In this document: one piece after another, positions 6,403 through 14,094 of the stretch
Position numbering within the stretch: the stretch's first letter is position 1
Layout of the letters: the number at the start of each line of letters is the position of its first letter
Assembly (NCBI GenBank): GCA_002493395.1
Contig: DKYS01000135.1
Location: 1 to 31,491, forward strand
Origin: Turicibacter sp. UBA7094
GTDB lineage: Bacteria; Bacillota_I; Bacilli_A; MOL361; Turicibacteraceae
Direction of reading: 5' to 3'
DNA: 31,491 bases
Notes under the pieces: generated by a model
The model's database searches: none
Told to the model about the DNA's origin: nothing
What the model saw: only the letters and a program-made list of their open reading frames with translations
Position numbers and translations under genes: made by a program

Positions 6403-7446
6403 TTAATTAACAAAATAATAAAAATCTTCGTTTGGTAATGACCCACCTACTGTTTCTGGATTAAATTCATATAATTTTTTTAAATACGAATCGACCTCTA
6501 CACATGCATTTTCCGCGGTTTTAAACATTAAATTAGATTGTGGAATTGACTCAATAATACTATTTTCTGGCATTTCAAAACCAATTTGAATAGCTTCATT
6601 TGCCATTTCTTCTGTCGATTCATTTGCGAATGAAATACTTGCATCTATTTGTGCTAGTAAAGGTTCAATCACCTCTTGATGGTTCTCAATCAAATCTTTA
6701 TGAACGAATAAACTTACCTGTGGATAAGAATTGCCCCCATATAACTCCCTCCACTGCTCCTGAAAATCCATGACGACATTAACATGATCCATCGTTGTTT
6801 TTAAGACAGATAATGAAGGTTCTGCAATAACGGCGATCTCTGTTTCTCCTGATGCAAACCTCGCCTGAACATCAGCAACACTTGGTAAATATTCAATTTC
6901 AACTGAATCAAGTAATCCCTTTTCCTTTAAAATACACTGTAAAACAATATCGGGTGTACTCCCTTCACCAAAGGTCGTAATCTTTTTCCCCGCTAAATCA
7001 TCAAAGTTTAAACTCTCTTGACTAATTAAATATAAATCTCCCCACACTAAAGAGGCTACTAATTGATAAGGAACCCCCTGTTGATAAAGTGTCGCCCCCA
7101 GGTTGGTTGGTGCCACAATGACCTGCGATGTCTCGGAAGTAAAAGCGTCAGCCAATGCATCACTTCCCTCCGTATAAGAGGAAATTGTATACTTGACATG
7201 ATCTCCCAAATTAGGCATCGTGGATTTAAAATGGGTCAAAGCCATCGCTGTTGATCCATCTGGAATTAACATATCAAACGAAACCTCATCAAACTGTGGA
7301 GTCTCTGCTATCTTTTCCTCTTCGTCTAAATCTTGATCCTTTTCCTCTACTTTGGGTGTTTCTATTTCCTTATCTTCTTCTAACGTCTGATTTGCGCATC
7401 CGACGAGCGTTAATATAAAAACAACTATTGCTAAAAGTTTTTTCAT
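6403..7446 (-). CDS. NMT1/TauA-like ABC substrate-binding lipoprotein, orphan
   Basis: This 347-aa secreted lipoprotein has a signal peptide ending in the lipobox LVGC with the acylated Cys17. An acidic low-complexity linker (about 22-50, mostly Glu, Asp and Lys) then precedes a type II periplasmic-binding fold. The body has the NitT/TauT-like pattern DGSTAMALTHF, VIVAPTNLGATLYQQG, LAGKKITTFGEGSTPDIV and IAVIAEPSLSVL. It would present a small molecule, often an anion, pyrimidine or aromatic, to an ABC importer. No matching permease or ATPase adjoins it. Instead it is divergent from a CUT1-type operon with a different binding protein. GGGGAGGAAAA precedes ATG 7446. Ligand unknown. Confidence 0.82.
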   Translation of the reverse strand: MKKLLAIVVFILTLVGCANQTLEEDKEIETPKVEEKDQDLDEEEKIAETPQFDEVSFDMLIPDGSTAMALTHFKSTMPNLGDHVKYTISSYTEGSDALADAFTSETSQVIVAPTNLGATLYQQGVPYQLVASLVWGDLYLISQESLNFDDLAGKKITTFGEGSTPDIVLQCILKEKGLLDSVEIEYLPSVADVQARFASGETEIAVIAEPSLSVLKTTMDHVNVVMDFQEQWRELYGGNSYPQVSLFVHKDLIENHQEVIEPLLAQIDASISFANESTEEMANEAIQIGFEMPENSIIESIPQSNLMFKTAENACVEVDSYLKKLYEFNPETVGGSLPNEDFYYFVN

Positions 7447-7725
7447 TCCATTTTCCTCCCCTATGACTAACTACCTCCGATTATACATAAGCACAGAACA
7501 TTTATCCGTAAGAAAAATAAGTCATATTTCGCATGCGGTTCTACAAATTCATCAAATGATGCAACAATTTTAACAAACGGATAAGAATCTATCAAAAATG
7601 TAAAGATTATGCTTCCCCATCGCTAACAAATAGCGAGAAATTTAGTTATAATTTTTAAGATTCATCCTCTTTTGTCGCTTTATATGAGAAAATGAAAGGC
7701 TTTTATTCCTTTAAATAAAGACATT
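7447..7725. promoter_or_regulatory. Divergent intergenic region with candidate operators
   Basis: No gene is seen. For the minus-strand lipoprotein there is a -10 TATAAT at 7486-7481 without a good -35. An inverted pair TTATCCGT (7502-7509) and ACGGATAA (7577-7584) overlaps that -35 region. A palindrome TCGCTA-ACAAA-TAGCGA at 7620-7636 lies upstream of a second TATAAT (7647-7652) on the plus strand. These could be regulator sites shared by the divergent transcripts. Statistical support is modest. Confidence 0.35.
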
Positions 7726-7734
7726 TGTTATAAT
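7726..7734 (+). promoter_or_regulatory. Extended -10 promoter of the importer/prenyltransferase operon
   Basis: TG at 7726-7727, one base, then TATAAT at 7729-7734 forms a perfect extended -10. The -35 region is poor (TTCCTT at 7706-7711), as expected for extended -10 promoters. An ATG at 7733 overlaps this box and therefore cannot be the translation start of the next gene. Confidence 0.7.
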
Positions 7735-7768
7735 GTTAGTGAATTTTCTGTACGATTGGAGACACAAA

Positions 7769-8854
7769 ATGAGCTATGTTACATTCAATCATGTTTTTAA
7801 AACTTATTCCCAGTCCAATAAAACCGTCATTAAAGATTTCAACCTCTCCATTTCTAAAGGAGAATTTATTGTCATTGTTGGACCTAGCGGAAGTGGCAAA
7901 TCCACCTTACTCGAACTCATCTGTGGATTTGAAAAAATTACTTCAGGGAATATTCAAATTGAGGGACAATGCATTAACGAGACATTACCTAAAGATCGCG
8001 ATGTGGCCATGGTCTTTCAAAGCTATGCCCTTTTACCTCATCTTAACACCTATGAAAATATTGAATTTGGAATGAAATTACGGAAGTTACCAAAAAAACA
8101 ACGAGAGGAAAAGGTAAAGTGGGCTGCACGCATCCTTCAGCTAGAAGACTACCTAAATGCTTTGCCTAAAAATCTTTCAGGTGGTCAACGTCAACGTATC
8201 GCCATTGCCCGGGCGATGGTTAGAGAACCTAAGCTTTTCCTCATGGATGAGCCTCTTTCCAATCTAGATGCTAAATTAAGAGAATCTACGGGTAATGAAA
8301 TTACCCAATTACATCGAAGGCTAAAAGCTACAACCATTTATGTCACCCATGATCAAACAGAGGCCCTAACGATGGCAGATCGAATGGTTATTTTAAATGA
8401 AGGAATAATTCAACAAATTGGAACTCCTTTTGAAATTTACACTCAACCATCCAATCTCTTTGTAGCTACCTTTATTGGAAAACCACAAATTAATATTTTT
8501 AACGTTGTATACAGCCATCAACAGATAACATTATTTAACTATATCACCCTTAATGTAGGAGACCGTTTTTCTTCTCTTGAGCCAAATGAAGAATATCTCT
8601 TAGCCATCCGGGCCGAACATATAAAAGTAGATAATGATTGTGGAATAGCAATGGTGATTCAAAAAATTGAATATCTCGGAAGCGAGGTCATTCTCTACTT
8701 AAACGTAGAAGGAATGACCGTCACCATGAAATCGTACCAAAAATTAGATTATAAAACGGGGGCCTCAATTAGGGTATTTTTTGACTTAAATCACGCTCAC
8801 GTTTTTAATAAAACAACCCACGAAAGGATTGAACTCAATAATGAACAAAATTAA
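7769..8854 (+). CDS. ABC importer ATP-binding protein, MalK/UgpC/PotA-like
   Basis: This is the cytoplasmic ATPase of a type I ABC importer, 361 aa. Walker A is GPSGSGKST (38-46), the Q-loop is VFQSY (Q84), the signature is LSGGQRQR (136-143), Walker B is LFLMDEP (156-162), the D-loop is SNLD, and H194 lies in THDQTEAL. After about residue 235 a C-terminal OB/TOBE-like domain of about 125 residues is present, as in sugar and polyamine importers. ATG 7769 is chosen because GGAGA lies 6 nt upstream and the ATG at 7733 is inside the promoter. It overlaps the binding-protein gene by 14 nt. It is first in a six-gene operon with no regulator gene inside. Confidence 0.9.
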   Translation: MSYVTFNHVFKTYSQSNKTVIKDFNLSISKGEFIVIVGPSGSGKSTLLELICGFEKITSGNIQIEGQCINETLPKDRDVAMVFQSYALLPHLNTYENIEFGMKLRKLPKKQREEKVKWAARILQLEDYLNALPKNLSGGQRQRIAIARAMVREPKLFLMDEPLSNLDAKLRESTGNEITQLHRRLKATTIYVTHDQTEALTMADRMVILNEGIIQQIGTPFEIYTQPSNLFVATFIGKPQINIFNVVYSHQQITLFNYITLNVGDRFSSLEPNEEYLLAIRAEHIKVDNDCGIAMVIQKIEYLGSEVILYLNVEGMTVTMKSYQKLDYKTGASIRVFFDLNHAHVFNKTTHERIELNNEQN

Positions 8855-10106
8855 ATTATTATTAGCGAGTATCTCATTACTCTCATTGGCGGCATGCCAA
8901 TCTAAACCGAAAGTAGAAGAAGGCAAAATTGGGGGAACGTTAACGGTTGTCACTTCTCGTCCTGATGCTGACGAGCTATTTGAGGATATCGAAGCAGGAT
9001 TTAAGGAAAAGTATCCTGAGGTTGAAGATATTATTTGGGAATCTTCAAGCGACTATGATGCCGATATTATGAAACGAATGAACACTAAAGATTATGGAGA
9101 TGTCTTATTTGTACCCTTTTCAATGGCAGGGACACCAAGTGAATACGAAAATTACTTCTATCCTCTTGGAAAAGTGGAAGATTTAGAAAAGAAATATTTA
9201 GATGTCACAGAGGCTGTGTATAACGATAATGTCTATGGACTCCCTGTCTCAATTAATATTCTAGGATTTGTTTATAATGAGGATGTCTTAAAGGCAGCGG
9301 GAATCGAAAGTATGCCAACATCAACAGACGGTTTACTTACAACTTGTGAACAAATCGAATCAAAAACAGGGGCTACCTGCTTCTATACAAACTACAATAC
9401 CTCTTTAGGTGTTTGGGCGGGAGCTTTGTCATCATACGGTGAAAATTATAAAGAGGCAGCGCTGAATGGTAACCCATTTGATGAGGGGCAACCTATTCGT
9501 GAGGTCATGGATTTATTCTACCAATTAGCAGCGGGTGGATATATTGAAGAAGATCCAATTACTGGTGACTACAATCAATCGCTTCAATTATTAGCCGATG
9601 GAAAAGTAGCTATGATTATGCGTGCCTCTCAAGACTTAGCAACCATTCAAGCGTTGAATGATTCGGAAGATAACATTAAATTAGCTCCATTCCCAACTAC
9701 TTTAAATGGAACAACAAGTATTCCTGTTGGTGCCCCTGGAGTCATCGGTATTAATAAAAATACAGACAATTTAGCAACAGCACAGGCATTTTTAGAATAT
9801 TTTATTTCTTCTGAAAGTGGATACGCAGCAGATTTAGACGGGGTGCCTGTTGTCATCGAGGAATTAAATGATGATCAACGTGCTTTATTTGAAGATGGAA
9901 CAATCGTAAAAACAGCCTCAACTGAAGATGCAGCCATTCAAGAGCGATATAGCGCGGTTGCCGGAGAAGTTGGAATTGCCCGACTAACCGATGTTTTACA
10001 AAAGGTAATCAATATTGGATTGTATCCAGAACAAAATCAAAGTTATGATGACTACGTCAAAGAATTGCAAACTGCTTGGGACCAGGCGTTAAAAAATTAT
10101 GAATAG
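8841..10106 (+). CDS. ABC substrate-binding lipoprotein, family 1 (CUT1-type)
   Basis: This 421-aa extracellular solute-binding lipoprotein has a signal peptide ending LSLAAC with Cys19 as the lipid anchor. The mature part has the family 1 pattern: TLTVVTSRPDADELFEDIEAG, FKEKYPEV, YDADIMKRMNTKDYGDVLFV, then DNVYGLPVSINILGFVYNED and VLKAAGI, the hallmark of sugar, glycerol-phosphate and iron-type binding proteins. Aromatic residues WAGALSSYG and a C-terminal YPEQNQSYDDYVKELQTAW are also typical. An in-frame TTG at 8829 directly abuts AAAGGA and is too close, so ATG 8841 is preferred. It overlaps the permease gene by 8 nt. The ligand cannot be deduced, and the downstream prenyltransferase argues for caution about calling it a sugar. 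Confidence 0.88.
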   Translation: MNKIKLLLASISLLSLAACQSKPKVEEGKIGGTLTVVTSRPDADELFEDIEAGFKEKYPEVEDIIWESSSDYDADIMKRMNTKDYGDVLFVPFSMAGTPSEYENYFYPLGKVEDLEKKYLDVTEAVYNDNVYGLPVSINILGFVYNEDVLKAAGIESMPTSTDGLLTTCEQIESKTGATCFYTNYNTSLGVWAGALSSYGENYKEAALNGNPFDEGQPIREVMDLFYQLAAGGYIEEDPITGDYNQSLQLLADGKVAMIMRASQDLATIQALNDSEDNIKLAPFPTTLNGTTSIPVGAPGVIGINKNTDNLATAQAFLEYFISSESGYAADLDGVPVVIEELNDDQRALFEDGTIVKTASTEDAAIQERYSAVAGEVGIARLTDVLQKVINIGLYPEQNQSYDDYVKELQTAWDQALKNYE

Positions 10107-10977
10107 TTCATTACATAAAAAAGAAAGAGTCCTCATCGGACTCTTCCTTTTTATTCCCTTATTATTATTGATTACCTTTGGATTCTTACCTTTACTTGAA
10201 ATTATCTCTTATAGCTTCACTTCTTGGAATGGAATTAGTACACAAAAACCTTGGGTAGGATGGGACAACTATGTAAAAATTTTAACGGCGCCCAAATATT
10301 TTCAAGTATTTATCAACAACCTTTACTACTTTGGATCAGGACTTTTACAAATTTTAATTGCCCTATACCTCGCCATCATTTTATCATTTAAAGTGAAATT
10401 CAAATCTTTCTTTAAGGCAAGCATTGTTTTTCCAACATTGATTAGTGGAGTCGCTATTTCAATGATGTTTCGACTCTTTTATACACCAGATGGTCCCTTC
10501 GATACACTTCTGACGGCCCTCGGTTTAGAAAAGATGATTCACTTTTGGCTTGGAGATCCCCGGTATGTTAATTACACCCTAGCTGGAATCTCACTTTGGC
10601 GCCATACAGGCCTTCGCTTTCTAATGTTTTATGCGGCAATTCAAACCATCCCAAAAGAATATTATCAATTAGCGGAAATAGAAGGGGCAACATTTATTCA
10701 AAAAGTTCGTTATATTATTCTCCCCAACATTCACACCATTCTAAAGATTAACTTTATCCTATTAACAGTCGGGGCCGTTACAGCATTTGAGATTCCGATG
10801 ATTATTACGAATGGTTCTAATGGAACCACCACCTTCTTACTTCAAACACTCAAAACAGCGTTTGAACAAAAACAACTTGGGCTTGCTGCAAGTATGGCTG
10901 TTGTGATGATAATTGCCCTTGTTTTAATCACCTCCCTCCAAAAAAAATTATTTAGGAGTGATAACCATGATTTTTAA
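10099..10977 (+). CDS. ABC importer permease, MalF/UgpA-like
   Basis: This 292-aa inner permease subunit has six predicted transmembrane helices. It begins with a short basic cytoplasmic segment, then a first helix (about 10-35) and the periplasmic SYSFTSWNGISTQKPWVGWDNY typical of MalF/UgpA relatives. The cytoplasmic EAA loop that contacts the ATPase is present near residues 191-217: EYYQLAEIEGATFIQKV then RYIILPNI. It overlaps the binding-protein gene by 8 nt (ATGAATAG) and the second permease by 11 nt, so all transport genes are translationally coupled. Confidence 0.9.
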   Translation: MNSSLHKKERVLIGLFLFIPLLLLITFGFLPLLEIISYSFTSWNGISTQKPWVGWDNYVKILTAPKYFQVFINNLYYFGSGLLQILIALYLAIILSFKVKFKSFFKASIVFPTLISGVAISMMFRLFYTPDGPFDTLLTALGLEKMIHFWLGDPRYVNYTLAGISLWRHTGLRFLMFYAAIQTIPKEYYQLAEIEGATFIQKVRYIILPNIHTILKINFILLTVGAVTAFEIPMIITNGSNGTTTFLLQTLKTAFEQKQLGLAASMAVVMIIALVLITSLQKKLFRSDNHDF

Positions 10978-11797
10978 ACGTTTACTCCTCTCGATTTTGA
11001 AATATTTTAGTCTCCTAATTTGGACGTTTATTGTTTTTTTTCCTCTTCTAACCGTCTTTTTTGGGTCCTTTAAAACTTACAGTGAGTTTATGTCCACATC
11101 TGGAGTAACCCCTCCGGTAAACTTTTTTAATTTTGAAAATTATTACATCGCCCTAACAAAGGGAAAAATGCTCACTGGATTTTTCAACACCTTTATTTTA
11201 ATTCTTGCAGGTGTTAGTGGGAGTATCTTTATTGGTTCTATGGTGGCCTATGTGATTAGTCGGTTTAATTTTAAAGGGAAAAAATTAATTTTATTTCTAT
11301 ATCTTTTTGTCTCCATTATCCCTATGGAAGTTTCTCAAGTTTCAACCTTCAAAATTATTACGGCCCTTGGTCTATATAACACTCGATTAGCCCCTATTTT
11401 ACTCTATCTCGGGGCAGACGTCTTGATGGTCTATCTGTACCTCCAAGTTCTTGAAAAAATTCCACGGGAAATCGATAAGGCAGCTATGTTAGAGGGGGCC
11501 TCTTATTTTCAAATTTATAGAAAAGTAATCTTTCCACTTTTAAAACCGGCGACAGCAAGCGTCATTATGTTGAAGGTTATTTCAATCTACAATGACTTTT
11601 ATATTCCCCACCTTTATATGCCAGGGGAAAATTTAAATACGATTTCGACGGCTTTATTTAACTTTATGGGACCACATCGAATTGAGTGGAATGTTATTAA
11701 TGCCGCAATTATTTTAAGCTTAATCCCGATGTTAATTTTCTTTCTCATTTTACAGAAGCAAATTTATACTGGATTGACAGCGGGAAGTATCAAATAA
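10967..11797 (+). CDS. ABC importer permease, MalG/UgpE-like
   Basis: This 276-aa second permease subunit has six predicted transmembrane helices. The MalG-type EAA loop is visible as REIDKAAMLEGASYFQIYRK followed by VIFPLLKPA, and NDFYIPHLYM matches the usual conserved NDFxxP segment. The GTG at 10958 lies inside the SD TTAGGAGTGAT, so ATG 10967 is the probable start. The usual four-part type I importer (two permeases, ATPase, binding lipoprotein) is therefore complete. The stop is 13 nt before the prenyltransferase ATG. Confidence 0.9.
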   Translation: MIFKRLLLSILKYFSLLIWTFIVFFPLLTVFFGSFKTYSEFMSTSGVTPPVNFFNFENYYIALTKGKMLTGFFNTFILILAGVSGSIFIGSMVAYVISRFNFKGKKLILFLYLFVSIIPMEVSQVSTFKIITALGLYNTRLAPILLYLGADVLMVYLYLQVLEKIPREIDKAAMLEGASYFQIYRKVIFPLLKPATASVIMLKVISIYNDFYIPHLYMPGENLNTISTALFNFMGPHRIEWNVINAAIILSLIPMLIFFLILQKQIYTGLTAGSIK

Positions 11798-11810
11798 AGG
11801 GAGTGGATTT

Positions 11811-12740
11811 ATGAAAAAGAAAAACTTTTTACAACGTGCCTATACGGTGATGGAAATTAGGACAGGATTTGCAACTGGGCTTCCTGTTCTAAGTGGGGGA
11901 CTATTTGGCGCATATTTAGCCCAAAACTTGAAAATCATCCCGCTTCTGTTAATGTTTATGACCGGTTTTTGCTTAAATATCGTGGCAAACGTCGCAAATG
12001 AACTTCGTGCTTATCTAAAAAGCGAGGAAAATGAAGAGACATTTACCCATCATCTTGGAAGTGAAGGACTGGTACGGGGAGATGCAACGGTTGTGGATAC
12101 CTTAATTGTTCTCTTCTTTTTTCTCGGCGTGAGTGGTCTTGCAGGACTAACCCTCGTCTTCGTGGCCCAAAACATAAATATTTTAATTATTGGGATTTTA
12201 AGCGCCTTTGCAGCAATTGGTTATTCACTTGGACCAAAACCTTATATTGTCTATCCGATTGGAGAACTGGTTTCAGGGCTTTTCGTTGGGGCGATTAGTA
12301 CGTTGATTTCGGCTTACTTACAAACCGATCATCTAAACCTTCCCATTGTTCTTTATTCTATTATTCCGATGATGATGACAGTGTTTCTGATGTCAACCAA
12401 CAATACCTCAGACATTGAGAAGGATCGAGGGCATCGCATAACCTTACCACATGTCATTGGATTTAGAAATTCAATTAAACTTATTATTCCAGAGGCAATA
12501 CTGATGTTTATGGCTTGGACGGCACTTTATCTCATTGGGGGGATTACTCTACTGATGTTTATCAGTGGGGTTTTGATCTTCTATTACTTTGGGTATATTC
12601 GTTGGTATAAAGATTATTATCAAATCCAAGCACCTTACAAAGAGATGGGGCGTGAATTCGGTCCAAGACCTTTATTACTGATCTATAGCTTTAATCTTAT
12701 ATTATCCACAGAATTCTTTATTTACCTTATCCAATCTTAA
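11811..12740 (+). CDS. UbiA-superfamily prenyltransferase, MenA-like
   Basis: This 309-aa polytopic membrane enzyme would transfer a polyprenyl chain from its diphosphate to an aromatic acceptor. MenA uses 1,4-dihydroxy-2-naphthoate and makes demethylmenaquinone. The second Asp-rich motif is intact: NNTSDIEKDRGHRITLP (198-214, D202 and D206). The segment IGYSLGPKPYIVYPIGELVS (137-156) is strongly MenA-like. The first motif, normally NxxND...D, is NVANELRAYLK (60-70), with Glu64 replacing the first Asp and no second Asp in place. About eight to nine helices are predicted. GGGAG precedes ATG 11811. It is co-directional with the importer genes (13-nt gap), and no other menaquinone gene is in the window. 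It could be a DHNA prenyltransferase using scavenged substrate, or have a different acceptor. Confidence 0.85.
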   Translation: MKKKNFLQRAYTVMEIRTGFATGLPVLSGGLFGAYLAQNLKIIPLLLMFMTGFCLNIVANVANELRAYLKSEENEETFTHHLGSEGLVRGDATVVDTLIVLFFFLGVSGLAGLTLVFVAQNINILIIGILSAFAAIGYSLGPKPYIVYPIGELVSGLFVGAISTLISAYLQTDHLNLPIVLYSIIPMMMTVFLMSTNNTSDIEKDRGHRITLPHVIGFRNSIKLIIPEAILMFMAWTALYLIGGITLLMFISGVLIFYYFGYIRWYKDYYQIQAPYKEMGREFGPRPLLLIYSFNLILSTEFFIYLIQS

Positions 12741-12752
12741 GGAGGACTCGTG

Positions 12753-13595
12753 ATGACGATTCATTTAACATTAATCAAGAAAAATCCACTTACGCTTCAA
12801 ATTTTACTCGCTCAAAAGTTGGGATTGTTTCAAAAACATAACGTTTCAGTTGATTTATCCACAACCGAAGATTTTTTATTTGATGGAAATAATCCTTTCT
12901 TCTGCGGAAAATCGGATGCAATGGTTGGTGATACAACTTTCTTCTTTTATATGCTTAAACGTGGAAAAGATGCGGTTATTACCTCAGATTTAACCCGAAC
13001 GATTCATTTAGTAGCAGGTCGGCACCCGATTCAGGATCTTTCTCATTTAAAAATTGGAGCAAGCCGTGCCGGGCTTCTTCGCCTCTTTTTAGAAACAGAT
13101 TTAAAGGAAATGATTCCTCATGCCAGTATTACATGGATTAATAACTCCTATGAGCGACTCGCCGCGCTCGATAAGGGAGAAATTGAAGCATTAGTAGCCA
13201 TTGATCCTTTTGTCACAGATGTTTTAGAAACCGGAGGAAAAATCTTATGGAGCTTAGCCAATAGCTCACACAATTGGGTAATGTGGGCCTTTGACCGAAC
13301 CTTTTATGAACAAAATCAAGAGGCTGTGTATAACTTCTATCAAGCGCTAGAAGAAGCCACCCTTCTTTTTAATCGTTCCTCACCTGAGCAACGGATTCAA
13401 TTAGCGAAAGATTGTGGATATCCTGACAACCTTGCCTCTCGATTTGCGTCTTTCACTTTCGAACCCTATCATCCTTATGACTTTGAAGACTTTAATCTCT
13501 GCCAAAACTGGATGTATGAAAACAAAGAAATCGACCAACTCTACGATCCTCATCAGTGTATCGTTAATCCATTTAAAAAGCCTGCGTCTCATTAG
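12753..13595 (+). CDS. Signal-less NMT1/TauA-fold protein, predicted cytosolic
   Basis: This 280-aa protein has the periplasmic-binding type II fold but begins directly with the first beta strand (TIHLTLIKKNPLTLQILLAQ, then KLGLF) and has no signal peptide, lipobox or membrane helix. Other family-like segments are SDAMVGDTTFFFYMLKRGKD, LSHLKIGASRAGLLR, EALVAIDPFVTDVLETGGKI and WVMWAFDRTFYEQNQEAVYN. Known cytosolic members of this fold are enzymes (MqnA and MqnD of futalosine menaquinone synthesis, yeast Thi5) or ligand sensors. The Thi5 CCCFC motif is absent. AAGGAGG lies 7 nt before ATG 12753. A GTG at 12750 is also in frame. It is the last gene of the operon, 12 nt after the prenyltransferase, and its stop lies inside the terminator. 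Function not established. Confidence 0.75.
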   Translation: MTIHLTLIKKNPLTLQILLAQKLGLFQKHNVSVDLSTTEDFLFDGNNPFFCGKSDAMVGDTTFFFYMLKRGKDAVITSDLTRTIHLVAGRHPIQDLSHLKIGASRAGLLRLFLETDLKEMIPHASITWINNSYERLAALDKGEIEALVAIDPFVTDVLETGGKILWSLANSSHNWVMWAFDRTFYEQNQEAVYNFYQALEEATLLFNRSSPEQRIQLAKDCGYPDNLASRFASFTFEPYHPYDFEDFNLCQNWMYENKEIDQLYDPHQCIVNPFKKPASH

Positions 13596-13613
13596 AGATG
13601 CAGGCTTTTTATT
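13575..13613 (+). terminator. Terminator of the importer/prenyltransferase operon
   Basis: AAAAAGCCTGCGTCTC (13575-13590) pairs with GAGATGCAGGCTTTTT (13595-13610) around ATTA, with one G-U pair. The last codons and stop of the preceding gene lie within the stem. Confidence 0.9.
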
Positions 13614-13697
13614 TTGCAGCGTATTGTGGTCCATCATCTCATTTCCTTTTCTCCCTCAACTAGCATCCCCCTGGTATAACGTGGAATATCTTGTATT

Positions 13698-13741
13698 AAA
13701 AAGACCTCCTACTTTTTCGAGTCAAAGTTAGAGGTCTTTTC
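13698..13741 (-). terminator. Terminator of the rqcP operon
   Basis: AAAAAGACCTC (13698-13708) pairs with GAGGTCTTTT (13731-13740). The stem continues after a 2x2 internal mismatch with ACTTT/AAAGT. It lies 16 nt after the rqcP stop on the minus strand. Confidence 0.8.
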
Positions 13742-13756
13742 ATTTGTAATGGGGTT

Positions 13757-14056
13757 TTATTCAAAAATTTCAATACCTGTAATCTCATCTAGAGATGGAC
13801 GTTCAATTCGTTCCTCTGAGATAATTTCATACATATAAGCAGCATCTTGTTTTTTTGTTGAATCTTTAATATCTGTCACACGGACTTTTAAAATTTTATT
13901 TCCATAGTATAGCGTTAACTCATCACCTAATTTAACCGTTGAGCTCGATTTTGCAACTTTTCCGTTAATTTCAATACGTCCTTTATCTGCAACTTCCTTC
14001 GCTAATGTACGGCGTTTCACTAGACGAGAGACTTTTAAATATTTATCTAAACGCAT
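13757..14056 (-). CDS. rqcP: S4 domain RNA-binding protein RqcP (YabO/Hsp15-like)
   Basis: This 99-aa single S4-domain protein (MRLDKYLKVSRLVKRRTLAK, EVADKGRIEINGK, VKLGDELTLYYG, about residues 1-65) has a short acidic C-terminal tail. In B. subtilis RqcP (YabO) acts with RqcH on 50S subunits carrying stalled nascent chains and supports C-terminal alanine tailing. ATG 14065 is part of the SD GGAGATG, so ATG 14056, 9 nt beyond GGAG, is taken as the start. It is the last gene of the yabM-yabN-rqcP operon, 38 nt after yabN, and is separated from its usual neighbour yabP by about 8 kb. Confidence 0.9.
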   Translation of the reverse strand: MRLDKYLKVSRLVKRRTLAKEVADKGRIEINGKVAKSSSTVKLGDELTLYYGNKILKVRVTDIKDSTKKQDAAYMYEIISEERIERPSLDEITGIEIFE

Positions 14057-14094
14057 GATGAACATCTCCTTTTCATTTCATTCTTATTTGAAGA

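Noticed and set aside
7502..7584. Inverted pair TTATCCGT/ACGGATAA as a strong operator finding
   Set aside because: An 8-bp pair 67 nt apart is expected about once by chance in a region of this size. It is mentioned only as a candidate.
7733..7768. Longer N-terminus for the importer ATPase
   Set aside because: Its ATG lies in the TATAAT box, and the ATG at 7769 has a good SD and the usual family start.
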